In this document: positions 13,101-23,752 of the stretch, in pieces
Layout of the letters: every line of letters starts with the position of its first letter
Numbering within the stretch: position 1 is the stretch's first letter
NCBI RefSeq assembly: GCF_027887165.1
Contig: NC_077228.1
Span: forward strand, 105,624,260 to 105,688,259
Source: Monodelphis domestica
Taxonomy: Eukaryota > Chordata > Mammalia > Didelphimorphia > Didelphidae
Direction of reading: 5' to 3'
Length of the DNA stretch: 64,000 nt
Made by a program: the position numbers and the translations under genes
The notes under the pieces: model-generated
Database searches by the model: none
The model's input: only the letters and a program-made list of their open reading frames with translations
Told to the model about the DNA's origin: nothing

Positions 13101-14976
13101 ATAACCATTATGATGTGATAAAAATACTTTTATTTATGTAGTGTTTTACAGCTTTTAAAAATGCTATTATATATATGATTTCAATTAACCCCACTAACCT
13201 TCTGAGATAGCCAACATAAGCATATGTCTCTAGGCCTTAGTTTCCTTATCTGTAAAGTGAAAGTTGGAAGATTTCTAAGGTCTGATCTAGTCCAAATCTA
13301 TGATTTCAAGATCTTCTTTAGCCACATTTACAGATGAGGAAACTGGTCTTTTTTTTTTTTAAACTCTTACCTTCCATTTTGGAATCAATACTGTGTATTG
13401 GTTCCAAGGCAGAAGAGTGGTAAGGACTAGGCAATGGGGGTTAAGTGACTTGCCCAGGGTCACCCAGCTGGGAAGTGTCTGAGGCCAGATTTGAACCTAG
13501 GACCTCCAGTCTCTGGACCTGACTCTCAATCCACTGAGCCACTTAGCTGTCCCAAGAAATTGTTTTTTAAAAGCTTCTTAAGTTATAGAGCTAAGACTAA
13601 AATCCAGGCCATTCTGACTAATCCAGTGAGTTTTTTACCATATCATATTGCTTCTATGGATCCTTTTTAGCTTTCAAAAATGTGATATCATTTTTCTACC
13701 CCTCTCTGACTCTAGATACCCTAAGTATTATCCCTTTTTCTTATCTTTATATTTCCTCTTATATATAAAAACATTATTAAAGATGCTTTTTGTGAAGGAG
13801 TGGAGAGGGATCTTTCATATGACTTTACGTTCATAATTTTCAAACAGATCCTGTAAAAAAATGTACACTGTATATAAATTTGAAGTCAGCAGTCCTAATT
13901 CAGTATTCAGCAGTTGCTGGGTACACCCTCATTACTATCTGAAGGCTAATGATTCAGAATTATTTAGTTCTGATAATCTCAAACATACAATTTGTCAAAA
14001 ATTAGGGATCTGATATTCTGTGTTTACCAAAGACCACTATAAAATAAGATTAGATCTGTTGGAACTACATTTCAGATTTCTATATTTCTTCTAATACATA
14101 TCTTAGAATTAGCACCATGTTCAGATTTTAGGCAAGTAATTTAGCATGGTAAAAGTGCAACCCACAGTAATGGCACTCTCTATTCCAACACTCAACATGT
14201 CTTTACTCAATCAGTCAGTCTAAATATTTGTTGATTATCATCCTATGATTCTGGAGTTAGAGGATTATATTCTTTGTGTTCAATAGATTCTCTCAATCTA
14301 TTTACAATTCTTTTACAGGTTGTGTAACAAGGAAAAATTCTCTTTTGTTCAGTTTTCCACAATTAGCAAACATAGCCAACTCATTCTAGGTTTCAAGACC
14401 TGATGATAATAACTCTTCACTTACAGCATCTCTCCATACCATCCGGCAGACATCCTATTTGTTGTAAGCAAACTTTTTCTTTGTCTCTTTGTTACTTTTA
14501 CATACTCCAGACTAGGACCTTTTCCAAAGCTGTCCCACACAACCACAATGGTCATCTATGTTCTCCTCCTAGGAAGGCTTTACAGTATAGGTAAGAACTA
14601 ATTTTCTTCAGACTACAGCCTGAAAATCACCATAAAAAATTTATCAGATTTTAAAAAGGAGAATAAAAAAGAAAAATAGCCTGGACTGTAGAGGTCAAGT
14701 ATTATTATCATCATGCCTTTGCTATTTGAGACACATGGCTAATAAGCTCTAAGTAGGAGTTTTGACCCCTGGGAAACATTAGTTCCAACTTACCTCACTA
14801 GTGAACATAGCACAGAAGTAATCACTACAAGCCGCCAGAACAATCCGATGAGCAGGGAAGTCCTTCTGTTCCACTTTCAATGTAACATCACAGAGAGTAT
14901 TGCTCTTCCGGAGAGAGTTCATTGAATTGAGGATGGACTTAGCATGTGAGTTTGTCATTATGTCTTTGGGAGCCAT
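4069..14976 (-). CDS. KLHL12: KLHL12, kelch-like protein 12 (5' coding part; gene continues past the left edge)
   Basis: Substrate adaptor for the CUL3-RING ubiquitin ligase. In known mammals it mono-ubiquitinates SEC31A to enlarge COPII coats and also targets Dishevelled. Five coding exons join in frame (14976-14794, 10845-10692, 9487-9270, 6873-6724, 4183-4069), giving 273 codons plus one base. Visible parts are the BTB domain (about residues 25-96, with [19 protein letters not shown]), the BACK domain (about 130-232, with [17 protein letters not shown]) and the linker ending ...GPRTRARLG. The six kelch repeats must lie left of position 1: no kelch-like frame occurs in 1-4068. All junctions are GT-AG and phase-consistent. 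Translation starts at MAPKDIMTN because no earlier in-frame ATG exists in that exon; human protein, from memory, begins MGGIMAPKD. RABIF, the next human neighbour, is not in view. Confidence 0.97.
4505..5456 (+). mobile_element. L1 LINE 3' fragment
   Basis: The text runs through 'gattggccaaaatg', 'ggcaatttggaattatgccc', 'agcaatatcactactaggtc', 'gtgaaataagcagaaccagg' and a G-rich then A-rich tail. I recognise this as the marsupial L1 3' end, related to the tail of human L1. It is 5'-truncated. Confidence 0.8.
5662..5905 (+). repeat. Mar1-type CORE-SINE
   Basis: tRNA-like head 'gaggtggcaaagtagatag', core 'atgaccctgggcaaatcaa', then 'ccactccagtatctttgcc' and 'agacaggactgaaagg', the typical second half of this marsupial SINE. 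Confidence 0.8.
6724..6873 (-). CDS. KLHL12: KLHL12 coding exon 4
   Basis: Exactly 50 codons, [15 protein letters not shown]... to ...YITDVIDAE, covering the middle of BACK. Acceptor catttgtag, donor GAG|GTAGGT. Confidence 0.97.
8064..8271 (+). repeat. tRNA-derived marsupial SINE with perfect 17-bp target duplication
   Basis: Full-length copy from 'ggggggcagctgtg' to 'aagggtttaaaaaaa'. The flanks carry the identical 17-mer aagaaaagtaaattctg at 8047-8063 and 8272-8288, as expected of LINE-driven insertion. Confidence 0.92.
9028..9228 (+). repeat. tRNA-derived marsupial SINE with perfect 16-bp target duplication
   Basis: Full-length copy close to the one at 8064. The flanks share aaagtactgtgtgagg at 9012-9027 and 9229-9244, so it is little decayed. 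It ends about 40 bases downstream of the coding exon 3 donor. Confidence 0.92.
9270..9487 (-). CDS. KLHL12: KLHL12 coding exon 3
   Basis: Encodes (G)[17 protein letters not shown]... to ...LIKCDEIQ, the start of the BACK domain. Acceptor ttcatcatag, donor ATTCAG|GTCTGC, a weak donor that still has GT. A SINE (9028-9228) ends about 40 bases past the donor and another (9533-9720) begins 45 bases before the acceptor. Confidence 0.97.
9533..9720 (+). repeat. tRNA-derived SINE, divergent copy
   Basis: Head 'gtgtggcacagtagataga', core 'tgtgacactgggcaagtca', tail 'gtaagggtttaaaa'. Flanks agacaccttgga (9521-9532) and agataccttgga (9721-9732) are a 12-bp target duplication with one change. Confidence 0.85.
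9969..10165 (+). repeat. tRNA-derived marsupial SINE
   Basis: From 'ggggcagctagttggttc' to 'gtaagggttaaaaa'. Flanks share 'aaaattattgccaa' before and after the element. Confidence 0.86.
10692..10845 (-). CDS. KLHL12: KLHL12 coding exon 2
   Basis: Encodes [13 protein letters not shown]... to ...AACLLQLK plus the first base of a glycine codon, the second half of the BTB domain. Acceptor ctgcag, donor AAAG|GTATAC. Confidence 0.97.
10846..14793 (-). other. KLHL12: KLHL12 intron between coding exons 2 and 1
   Basis: One SINE (13349-13553) sits beside an older MIR-like stretch (about 13200-13348). The remaining AT-rich DNA, notably 11400-13000, carries no frame or repeat that I recognise; parts may be decayed LINE or LTR sequence. 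Confidence 0.7.
13349..13553 (-). repeat. tRNA-derived marsupial SINE
   Basis: Poly-T, 'aaactcttaccttcc', core 'gttaagtgacttgcccagg', end 'cacttagctgtccc'. It is inserted in a MIR-like stretch ('cagatgaggaaactg'). Confidence 0.86.
14794..14976 (-). CDS. KLHL12: KLHL12 coding exon 1 (exon 2 of the gene)
   Basis: Encodes residues 1-61, MAPKDIM... to ...FCAMFTSE, the first half of the BTB fold. The exon probably extends upstream as 5' UTR to 15027, where the acceptor ttttacctgcag sits. The donor is GAG|GTAAGT at 14793. Phase 0. Confidence 0.96.
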
Positions 14977-15854
14977 ATTGCCTACCCCCAAGCAATATGG
15001 AGACAAAGAAAAAGTAGTCCTTGGATTCTGCAGGTAAAAGAAAAAAAACACTAGGTTATTTCCTAAAGTGTGGGGGCCTGAAGCATCTTCTAAGAGTTTT
15101 AGAAATAAAAGAGGGTTATTTGTTTGTTTTTAATAATAATGTCTTCTCAGAAGAGAAGAATACCACACAATCATAAAAGTTTTATCTCCTCAAGGTTTAT
15201 TAAATAATTCCAGTGTTAAGAAAAGGCAAGGTGATTTCTGGACACCTGAGAATTTCTTGTAAGAAAATGCAGAACTTCATGTTATGTGAATACCAATAAC
15301 ATGGATTTATTAATCCTATCATTTCATGTTTCTTCTTTCTGTTTCTATTGCCACCACCCTAATACAGGCCTTTATTTCCTTACCTCTGCACTATATTTTA
15401 TTTCATGGGTATACTTAATATATTCTATCCTATTCCAATTCAAACAAAGCACTACTATCTAAGCCATGTACTTCTGTGTTCTAACTCCCTGAACTGATTG
15501 TAAACTAAAGCATACTTATTTTTTATATCCTTCAAAAAAACCTGAAAAAGGGCTTTGACTATTGCTCAAAAAATATTGATTGGTTCACTTAATATAATTT
15601 TGGGAAGGTATATTAACTACAAGTAGTTCTACCACCTAAATGTAACAAAGACCAATGTCAATGACTAAAATAAATCACTTAATGCATTTCATTAGAAATT
15701 TTGTTCAGATGGAGGAAATGTACTATCAGTTCCTAATATAGATAACAAAACTGGCAAGAAGATATGGTAGTACTGGACAACTACAACACCCAGATAGCTA
15801 AACTAAAGATAATGAAAACGAAGTTACAAAGTACTAAAAGCTGAGCTTCTGATA

Positions 15855-16050
15855 CATTTTTTAAAACCTTTATCACCTGTCTTAAAATCAATACTAAGTA
15901 CTGGTTTGGGCAGAAAAGTGTTAAGGGCTAGGTAACTGGGGTTAAGTGACTTGACCAGAGTCACACAGCTAGAAGTGCCTTGAGGGTAAATTTGAACCCA
16001 GGACCTCCTGTACAAGCTGGCTCTCTACCTAGTTAGCCATCTAGCTGCCT
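15855..16050 (-). repeat. tRNA-derived marsupial SINE
   Basis: From 'cattttttaaaacctt' to 'tctagctgcct'. A perfect 9-bp direct repeat cttctgata flanks it (15846-15854 and 16051-16059). Confidence 0.85.
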
Positions 16051-16849
16051 CTTCTGATAAATTCTTGCTCTTCCTTGTAACAATTCTTTGACAATTTCAT
16101 GTTTCATAGAACAGAGGAATCAGGTTCAGAATACTGAAGTGAACAGAACCTTGGGCAAAAGTGAACTCTCTCTTGGAGTTTCTAATAATGAAGAAGAAAC
16201 ATGCTGCAGAAAGACAAACAAATGTCTTATACTCTAAAAAGTTCATAAACATAAGATCTCATTGCCTAAGACTCCAAAAGGGAAATAGCTTAAGAAAAGG
16301 AAAGATGTGTGCTCACAAAACAAATTTATGACCATACAGCCATGAACTATCTTTCACAATCAAGAAAAAATTAGAAGGGTATCTTCAGGGACAGATATGA
16401 GTACACAAGGTATTCTCAAATCTTATTTACAGTTTTCAACTTTTATTAAAACAATCAGTTAACATTTAATAATCTTTCAGAATAGAAAACAGACTTGTCA
16501 GTATTTAACTCTGTTCAGGAGGGACCTCCATCTCTCTAGTCATAAAACATGATATACAAATCCAAATTTAAACTTTTGCTCTGAAAAAGGATCTAGACAT
16601 GTTCATATTGAAGGTGTGATTTGCTAAATAAGATGAAGAAAAAGAGTAACTCTCCTTTGTTAGGAATCAAGGAGACTGGCACAAATGAGAACAGTGCTCC
16701 TTTTCTGGGCTAGAGGATTTGAGATGAGCTCACATTTTAAAAGGAGTTCTAAAAATACAAAAAGAAAGGCATCTATCCAAGGAAGGGGGGGAAAAAGGAG
16801 AATAGCATGACTCTGAAAGTTAATAGAGAATGCTGGTTGTCAGCTTGCA

Positions 16850-17256
16850 AAAAGGTCTAGCACTACTAGTCTGTTTGAAATTTTTAATTATTGGATTGAT
16901 TTTTCTTAAAGACAGAAATAATATATTGATCAAACATGTAGATGATGTAAAGTCAAGAAGAAGGGGTTATATGCTGGATGAAAGACTGGGAAATTTCACA
17001 ATAGGCTAGAACCATAATAGGCAATAATATGATTTAGTTCATAGTGTTGGGACTTAAAAGGCCTGGGTTCAAATGCTGTCTCTGATAGGAGATGGGTAAC
17101 CATGAACAAGCAGGCTACTTATCCTTTCTAGTACCTTTCTCACCTGTAAAATGGAGATAGTTGAAACACCTACTTCAGAAAGATGCTGGGAAGCTCAAGT
17201 GAGATAGTGTGAAGGTGATTTGCAAACTTCAGAGTACCAGAGAAACTTCAATGACG

Positions 17257-17341
<85 letters not shown>

Positions 17342-18230
17342 GTACTAAGCAAAATTAAATTCAATCACAATAAGTGTAAAATCTTACAATTAAGTTAAAA
17401 AAATCCATAACTCAAATATAGGATGAGAAGACAAGAGGGCTCAGATTGAGATCGAGAAGGGCCCTCACCCCAGGAGGTATATGGCTGTCCAAGAACACAA
17501 AGAGAGTAAGTAGCAGAGTGGGGGTTTGAACTAACATCCTCCAAATCCAAATCTAGGGCTCACATTTTTCTCATTCTGGTTTTATTTGTCTATATAACAA
17601 GTCTCAACCAGCTACTTGGCAATTTACCAATTTCCCTTGCCTCCAATGACTTTCTTATCCTGTTCTCTGGGGTAATCTCCACTGCAAGACCTCTCTGTTC
17701 CTACTATAGGGTTACTTGATTTTACTAGAACATCAGTTTCACCCACTACAAATTCATGGTAAATAAACTTGGCAGATAGTTGCTCATTAATCCTTTTACT
17801 CTAGCATTAACATAGCAGAGAACCCCATTTGCTTCTTCAATGAGAAAACTCAGATATACAGCAATCTTGGAGAAAAAAATCATAGGGGCTTAGTTCCCTT
17901 TAAATTAAAAATGTATCAACAATATGACTACTAAAAATACTACTAAAATATTGGGCTTCGTTAATGGAAATCTTAGCTCTAATGTATTCCATGTTGGTCA
18001 GACCATATTTGGAGTACTGTATTCAGCACATTTTAAAAGGTATACTGAAAAACTGATGCATCTGGAAGAAGGGAAGCAAAAGTAGTGAGGGAACCTGAAA
18101 CTATGTAACATGAGAATTGGCTGAAAGTTTTAGAGACATTTAGCCTGAAGAACAAATTTAAAATGGACATAACAGCTCTTTTCAGATATTCAAAGAACTG
18201 TTATGTGGACCACAAGATATTTAAAAAGCT
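16850..18230 (+). mobile_element. CR1/L3-type LINE relic
   Basis: Decayed text of a CR1/L3 reverse-transcriptase region and tail: 'gtagatgatgtaaagtcaag', 'gtcagaccatatttggagta', 'tttagcctgaagaac'. It is split by a SINE-like stretch (about 17040-17250) and the microsatellite at 17257. Confidence 0.6.
17257..17340 (+). repeat. (ACT)28 microsatellite
   Basis: Twenty-eight uninterrupted ACT units, 84 bases without one substitution, preceded by 'atgacg' and followed by 'tgtact'. Confidence 0.98.
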
Positions 18231-18234
18231 AGAT

Positions 18235-18415
18235 GGTTACCTGTTTTTGTTACTAGCTGTGTGACCCTGGGAAAATCCCTTAACCCTGTTTGCCTCAGTT
18301 TCCTCATCTGTCAAATGATGGAGAAGGAAATGGCAAACTACTCCAATGTCTCTGCCAAGAAAACCAAATAGGATCACGAAATCAGACATGATTGAAACAA
18401 CTGAACTGAATTCTG
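18235..18415 (+). repeat. Mar1-type CORE-SINE, 5' truncated
   Basis: 'agctgtgtgaccctgggaaa', 'gccaagaaaaccaaatagg', 'cagacatgattgaaac' are diagnostic of the same SINE as at 5662. Confidence 0.78.
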
Positions 18416-18669
18416 TATTTGGTAAGGACCTGGACTAAATATATATCTAGTGCTTAGTACAATGTTTGTCCCATAGTGGGTGCTTAATAAATGTTTATTG
18501 ATTATTTACTTCTGAAACCAGGGGCCTTAAACACTGAGGCAACAGTGTCAAAACTCAAATAGAAAAGGGCATAAATAAAGGTCCCTGACTGCATACTGGT
18601 TTAGTTTTTATATGAAATGTTACAATGTTTTACTGTATTTTTATTTTGTTAAATATCCCCAATTCCTTT

Positions 18670-18867
18670 TTTAAAAAAAGAACACCTTGCTTTCCATCTT
18701 AGAATCAATACTAAGTATTGGTTCCCTGGCAGAAGACTGGAAATGGCTAGACACCTGGGGTTAAATAACTTGCCCAGGGTCATGCAGCTAGGAATGTTGG
18801 AGACCGAATTTGAATCCAAGATTTCCCCTCTCTAGGCATGGTTTTCTATTCACTGAGCTGCCCCTCA
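18670..18867 (-). repeat. tRNA-derived marsupial SINE
   Basis: 'cttgctttccatcttagaat', core 'gttaaataacttgcccagg', end 'gagctgcccc'. More diverged than most copies here. Confidence 0.8.
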
Positions 18868-18954
18868 ATTACATTTTAATCTGATTCCAGCAATGCTGGG
18901 GCCACATGTTTGATATCTCTATTCTAAGACACTATGATTCCACCTCCTCATTTT

Positions 18955-19200
18955 GTTCAAGTTTCAGCTAAAATCCCATTTTCTGCAAGTCTCTCTTGAT
19001 TCTCCTTAACACTAGTGGCTTCTCTCTGAAATTATCTCCAAGTGAACTTGTAAGATCTTTTTGCATACATTTGTTTACCTGCTTTCTCTGCCATTACCTA
19101 TTGAGGTGCTAGAGGGAAGAAACAGTTTTTTGACTTTCTTGAATCCTCAGAACTTAGCACAGTGCCTGGTTCATAGAAGTATTTAATAAATGCTTAATGA
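18955..19200 (+). mobile_element. L2 LINE 3' relic
   Basis: 'gtttcagctaaaatcccat', 'gcacagtgcctggttcatag', 'aataaatgcttaatga': the typical L2 3' end. Confidence 0.7.
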
Positions 19201-20194
19201 CAGAAAATCCTGGGGCAGTCTGAGTATAACAATATAAAGTGGGAGAAAGAACCTTAGCCTGTAAATGAGAAAAACTGGTTCTGATTTCAGTTCTGCCACA
19301 AACTAATTATATGATTTAGAAGTTTCTTTACTTCTTTGGGCCTTAGTTCTCTCACTTGTGAAAAACAAGGGTTTGATTAAGTGATTTCTACAATCCCTTG
19401 ACTGTAGAATGGCAGTAACCTTTCATGATTCTATTTATGAAAGGGAATCTCTGTTATTGGGTAACGACTGACCAAAGTAAAGATGCATCAATAAATAATT
19501 AGATTATATGATATTAAAATCTGTCTCAACCTAAGATCTTATCTGAGGCCCCTGAACCCATAGAAACCCACCAACTTGATTTATAAGCAAAAGTTGCTAC
19601 TTTCCAGGTTCAATATCACTAACCCATGGCCATCATTACATAAATAAACAAACCACAGGGTTTGAGAACACAATTCATTAACTATGCTGACTATTCAAAC
19701 TCTGATTAGTCTACTTTTTTAAACAGTTACAAACACTTCCTAGGGGAAGGAATAAGGGAAATTAACAATTAATTCCATTTTCTTTAGGGTCTAAAGCTTT
19801 TTAAGAGAATATGATGATGAAAGTCAAATTCGAGTCTTTAATAATTTACTCTATCACTTTTCAGTAACAAAGAGACCATTCCAGGCTACTTCATTAGCTG
19901 CAGTACATCTATCACAATTCTTTCATTACTAGTTATCCCTTTTTTAAAAATAGGTTAATCCTTACATCATCTTTACCAGGTAGGTGAACATGTTCTCACT
20001 GTACTGATGAAAACATAAATCACCAAAATATAAACCTTTACAAAATCTTTCATCATCTGGGACTTTGGCTTATCACTTGTTCTTGACTTTCTTCTGTTTT
20101 GAGGTGTTACCATCTACAAAGGAATCCTGTGTACAAAGGTATTACAAAGGTATCCTGTGTAATTGCTCTGAGGGTAGAGAATGTCACAGGTAAG

Positions 20195-20450
20195 GAAGCT
20201 AGTTGGCACAGTTATTAAGAGCCACTGGGTCTGCAGTCTGGAAGACTGGAGTTCAAATTTGCCTTTGGACACTCACTAGCTGTGTTACCTTGGACAAGTC
20301 ACTTCATCTTTGCCTCCATTTCATCAATTGTAAAATGGGGACAATAATAGTACCTCCTCCCTCGAAGGATGATGCTGAGAATCAAATGAGATTTTTTAAA
20401 AGTCCTTAGCACAGTCCTGGCACACAGTAGGAACTATACAAATCATTATT
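20195..20450 (+). repeat. MIR/CORE-SINE-like relic
   Basis: tRNA-like head 'gttggcacagttattaagag', core 'ctagctgtgttaccttggac', then 'gatgatgctgagaatcaaat' and 'cctggcacacagtagg'. Confidence 0.65.
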
Positions 20451-20749
20451 ATCATCTCTTCTCATCACCGGGAAAAATTGCCGGTGTACCCTTGGGCAAA
20501 TCAATACTTCTGGGGGCCTCACTTTATCATCTGTAAAATGAAGGTGTTGGACTCTATATTGTCTAAAGTGCCTTCCAGTACTAAGGTCCTCACATTCTAA
20601 GGGTGTCAGTGGCCAAGAAATGACTAGTAGCGCTGCACCAAAAATCAGTGCTTATAGGAGTCACTCCACGTCACGAAACCCCCTTCCCCAGCAGACCCAC
20701 TTCCTCTTCCCCAGCTGAATCTCAGATTTCACCACAGATCGAGAGTTGC

Positions 20750-21760
20750 AAGGGTAATGGGAACGCGGGATTCAACTTCGGTCCACTTTTAATTTTCGGC
20801 AGGATAATCAAAGGCCCTCTTCCTCCGCCCCAGAGGGAGGCAGGTCCCGGGAGGAGGGGACGGAGGCTCAGGGGTACAGCGCCTGCACAGCCCCACCCCA
20901 CCCCGTCCTCCCTCGGGCCCTGCGCCTCCAGCTCCCACCCCGGCCACACGGGGGCGGCAGCGCGCGGACGGGGCGGGGAGAGGGCAGGAGAGGCTCAACT
21001 GTGGCTCCCTCCACCCAACTCACCTCAGCACCCCGCCCAACCCAGCCAGGCAGGGCTGGCCCCCCGCCCGAGGGGGTGGGGTGGGGTGCGGGGCCCGCAG
21101 GCGGCTCAGTGGGCGCCGAACAGCCGCCGCCGCCGCCGCCTCCCCGCCCCGGAGCCGCCAGAATCGTGCCGGTCGTCGTCGTCGTCGCCGCCGCCGTCGT
21201 CGCTGCCGTCGCCGCGCGACGTGATGACGCACGGAACGCGAAGACGGGCCCCTTCGCCTTCTCCAAGTGCCACGTGACGGGGCTGGGTCACATGACCCTC
21301 TTTATCCCTCACCACCTCCTGATGCTGCTGCCGGATGGCCGGAAAAGCGGACGAAGTAAAGAGGGACCTTTGCCTAGCAGCGCGGGAGTCGGCCGGCTTG
21401 TTGAAGCCGCTTCTCTACAGAGGCTCGCTGGGCTGGGCCAAGGGCCAAGAGTGCAGGGAGAGCCTTCGCTGGGCCGTCGTTTAGGGCCTGCCTACGGTTG
21501 GTTTTCTGGTCGCGTGGCCAGGACGCCTCTCAGCGCGGGGAGGAAACCTATAGAGCCGTCGCCGCCTTCCGAGCCCATCGCTCAGAACGGGCTCTGAGGT
21601 CCGGCAGTGCTCTGGGGGCGCCAGCCGGTGTGGTCAGAATCGACGCTGGAGCCACTTCTTCGTCCCTCTCCACGTTCTCTGCATCACAATGGGGCTTAAT
21701 CATCCGCGCCCCGGGGGGCCTCTGGCGGTCCCTCGGCTGCTGAGCCTGGGAGGCCTCCCC
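20750..21760. promoter_or_regulatory. KLHL12: CpG island and promoter of KLHL12
   Basis: Base composition changes abruptly to CpG-dense DNA with (CCG)n and (GTC)n runs at 21121-21205. In the densest part are a perfect E-box CACGTG at 21271-21276, TCACATGA at 21288-21295 and TGATGACG at 21223-21230. KLHL12 transcription should start here on the minus strand. The long open frames of this stretch on both strands are compositional (few stops in GC-rich DNA), not genes. Whether the island also drives a plus-strand transcript cannot be told. Confidence 0.85.
21024..21260 (-). other. KLHL12: KLHL12 non-coding exon 1 (candidate; upstream end unknown)
   Basis: The strongest minus-strand donor in the island is GAG|GTGAGTTGG, with the exon ending at 21024. 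The transcription start is a guess near the (CCG)/(GTC) runs and E-boxes; 21260 is only a placeholder. Confidence 0.45.
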
Positions 21761-21984
21761 TCGGATTCCTTTGGGCTTCGCCCTGGCCAGTATACTGAAT
21801 TCTAGGCGAATAGGAAGGTATTTAGGACGTTCACTACCCCCAATCTTAAGTGATTACTGGGGTGGGGGTGGGGCGAAGAGGGAGAATAAAACACCCCACC
21901 CAACCACTTGTGGAAGGGTACCTCCATTTTCGATGACCTCTACATTCCACGCAAAGCAACTCTTCCCTAAACTGACTTCTCAAC

Positions 21985-22250
21985 TCTCACCTCCATGCAT
22001 TTGTACAAGTCAGTCCCCATTCCTGGAATACACTTCACATCTTTCCTCACGGAAATCTTCTCATCATTTAAGGTTCAACTCGGCTTTTCTTGGTTCATTG
22101 GTGCTAGTGCTCCCTGTTTTCTTTGTACAGCTTTCTTCCCTGTAGAATGTAAGTTTCTTGTGGGCAGGGACTGTTTCCTTTTATTTTTTTTCTGTGCCTA
22201 GCACATAATAATTAAATCCATAATAAATGTCTGTCCAGGACCACCATCAG
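21985..22250 (+). mobile_element. L2 LINE 3' relic, start of a pair split by a SINE
   Basis: 'ccattcctggaatacact', 'gtgggcagggactgtttcc', 'gtgcctagcacataat' are L2 3' landmarks. Confidence 0.7.
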
Positions 22251-22268
22251 TCACTCAACAAATATTTG

Positions 22269-22460
22269 TTTTTTTAAAACCCTGCTTTCCTTTGAAACTT
22301 AGAATCAATACTGTATATTGGTTCCAAGGCTAAAGAGTGGTAGGGGATAGACACTGGGGTTGCCCAGGGTCACATAGGAAATGTCGGAGGCTAGATTTGA
22401 ACCCAAGACTTACCGTTTCTAGGCCTGGGTCTCAATCCACAGAGTCACCTACTTGCCCCC
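22269..22460 (-). repeat. tRNA-derived marsupial SINE
   Basis: 'tttttttaaaaccctgc' to 'cctacttgccccc'; caacaaat recurs on both sides as a short target duplication. Confidence 0.8.
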
Positions 22461-22939
22461 AACAAATTTATTAAAAGCCTACTATGCCAGGTACTGTGTA
22501 TGCCAAGCCTAGGGAAAAGAGGACATAAAAAGAGGCATAAAACAGCTAAAGGAGCTAAACTCCCTAAAGGAACTCACAATCTGAGGGAGACAACAAGCAA
22601 ATAAATATAAACAAGCCATATTCAGGATAAAAAGGAAATAATTGAAAGGTGCACTAGAATTAAGATGGGTTTGGAAAGACTTACTGTAGAAAATGGAACT
22701 TTAGGTGAGAATACCAGTGTTCATGACATATGTTCTCTTGGTGGTTTTTATTATATCCCATGAGTTTAGTAATAATTTTTTTTTTTGTAGATGAATCTTA
22801 ATCCCACTCTTGAACTTCAGTCCAAAATTTTAGCTGGACAAATCTTCTTGGTGGTTAGTGTGAATGTTAGAATGTCTTAAATGGAATTTTTTCCCACAAA
22901 AACCACCATGCACCTGAAATTCTCCATGTCTACTGAAGG

Positions 22940-23335
22940 CAGTCATCAAGGTTCTCAAACTTGCATTTATCCTTGACTCTTCCTTTTCCTTCATTCCCAA
23001 ATTCCCACCCTATATCCAGTCAAGTGCTGATCTTGATTCTTCATCAATTTATTCATCCTTTTTTCCTACAAATATTCTCTAACTTAATTCAGGCCATTAT
23101 TACCTCTCAGCTTGGATCAAGGACCCATGCTTTAGCCTCCGAATATGTCTTTCATTCTCTTACCTCTCCAATCCAGCTTTCACATAGCTACCCAACTGAT
23201 TTTTTTTTCTTTATCTGCCCATGTCACAGCCCTACCCTAAAGTTTTCAGTGGCTTCCTATTGCCTCTGGAGTATAAAATATTTATCCTGACATGCAAAAC
23301 CCTCCACATTCTTGCTCCTACTTACCTTTCTGGGC
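22940..23335 (+). mobile_element. L2 LINE relic
   Basis: 'tatgtctttcattctcttac', 'cttcctattgcctctggag' and 'aaaaccctccacattcttg' match the 3' coding and UTR text of L2. Confidence 0.65.
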
Positions 23336-23339
23336 ATCT

Positions 23340-23575
23340 TAAATAATAATAATCACATTTATATATCATCTACTTTGTGCTAGGTGCTTTATAACTATTT
23401 TATCATTGCATTGGGAGATAATTATTTTTATTTCATTTTGTAGTTGAGGAAACAGAGGCAAACAGAGTTAAGTGACTACCCCAAGAGCATGTGGTATCTG
23501 AGGTCAGATTTTAACTTGGATCTCCCTGATTCTAGGCCAAGTACTTTAACCACTTTGCCATTTAGCTGCCCCAAA
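23340..23575 (+). repeat. MIR SINE
   Basis: 'gtgctaggtgctttataac', 'gttgaggaaacagaggca', 'gttaagtgactaccccaag' and the end 'tttagctgcccc' follow the MIR plan. Confidence 0.7.
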
Positions 23576-23752
23576 TACTACCTCCTTAAATAAGCCCTTT
23601 TCTGATTCCTTCAGTCCTATTCCCCTTGAAATTACTTTACAACTGGTATTTACTCATCCATATACCCAGGCAGCTCCCAGTGGAATGCAAGTACTCTGAA
23701 AGCCAGACTGTTACATTATTTTTATTTCTATCCCCAGCTATATGATATAGAC

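Larger units (their letters stand above)
15028..21023 (-). other. KLHL12: KLHL12 intron 1 (5' UTR intron)
   Basis: About 6 kb between the first coding exon and the candidate non-coding exon 1. It holds SINEs, a CR1/L3 relic with a trinucleotide microsatellite and an L2 relic. 19210-20190 and 16060-16850 show nothing I can name. Confidence 0.65.

Noticed and set aside
17257-17340. Regular repeats as a CRISPR-like array
   Set aside because: A simple (ACT)n run without spacers, in a vertebrate genome.
20648-21597. Several 130-209 codon frames on both strands
   Set aside because: They overlap each other in a CpG island with CCG and GTC runs; proline/arginine/alanine-rich shadows of composition.
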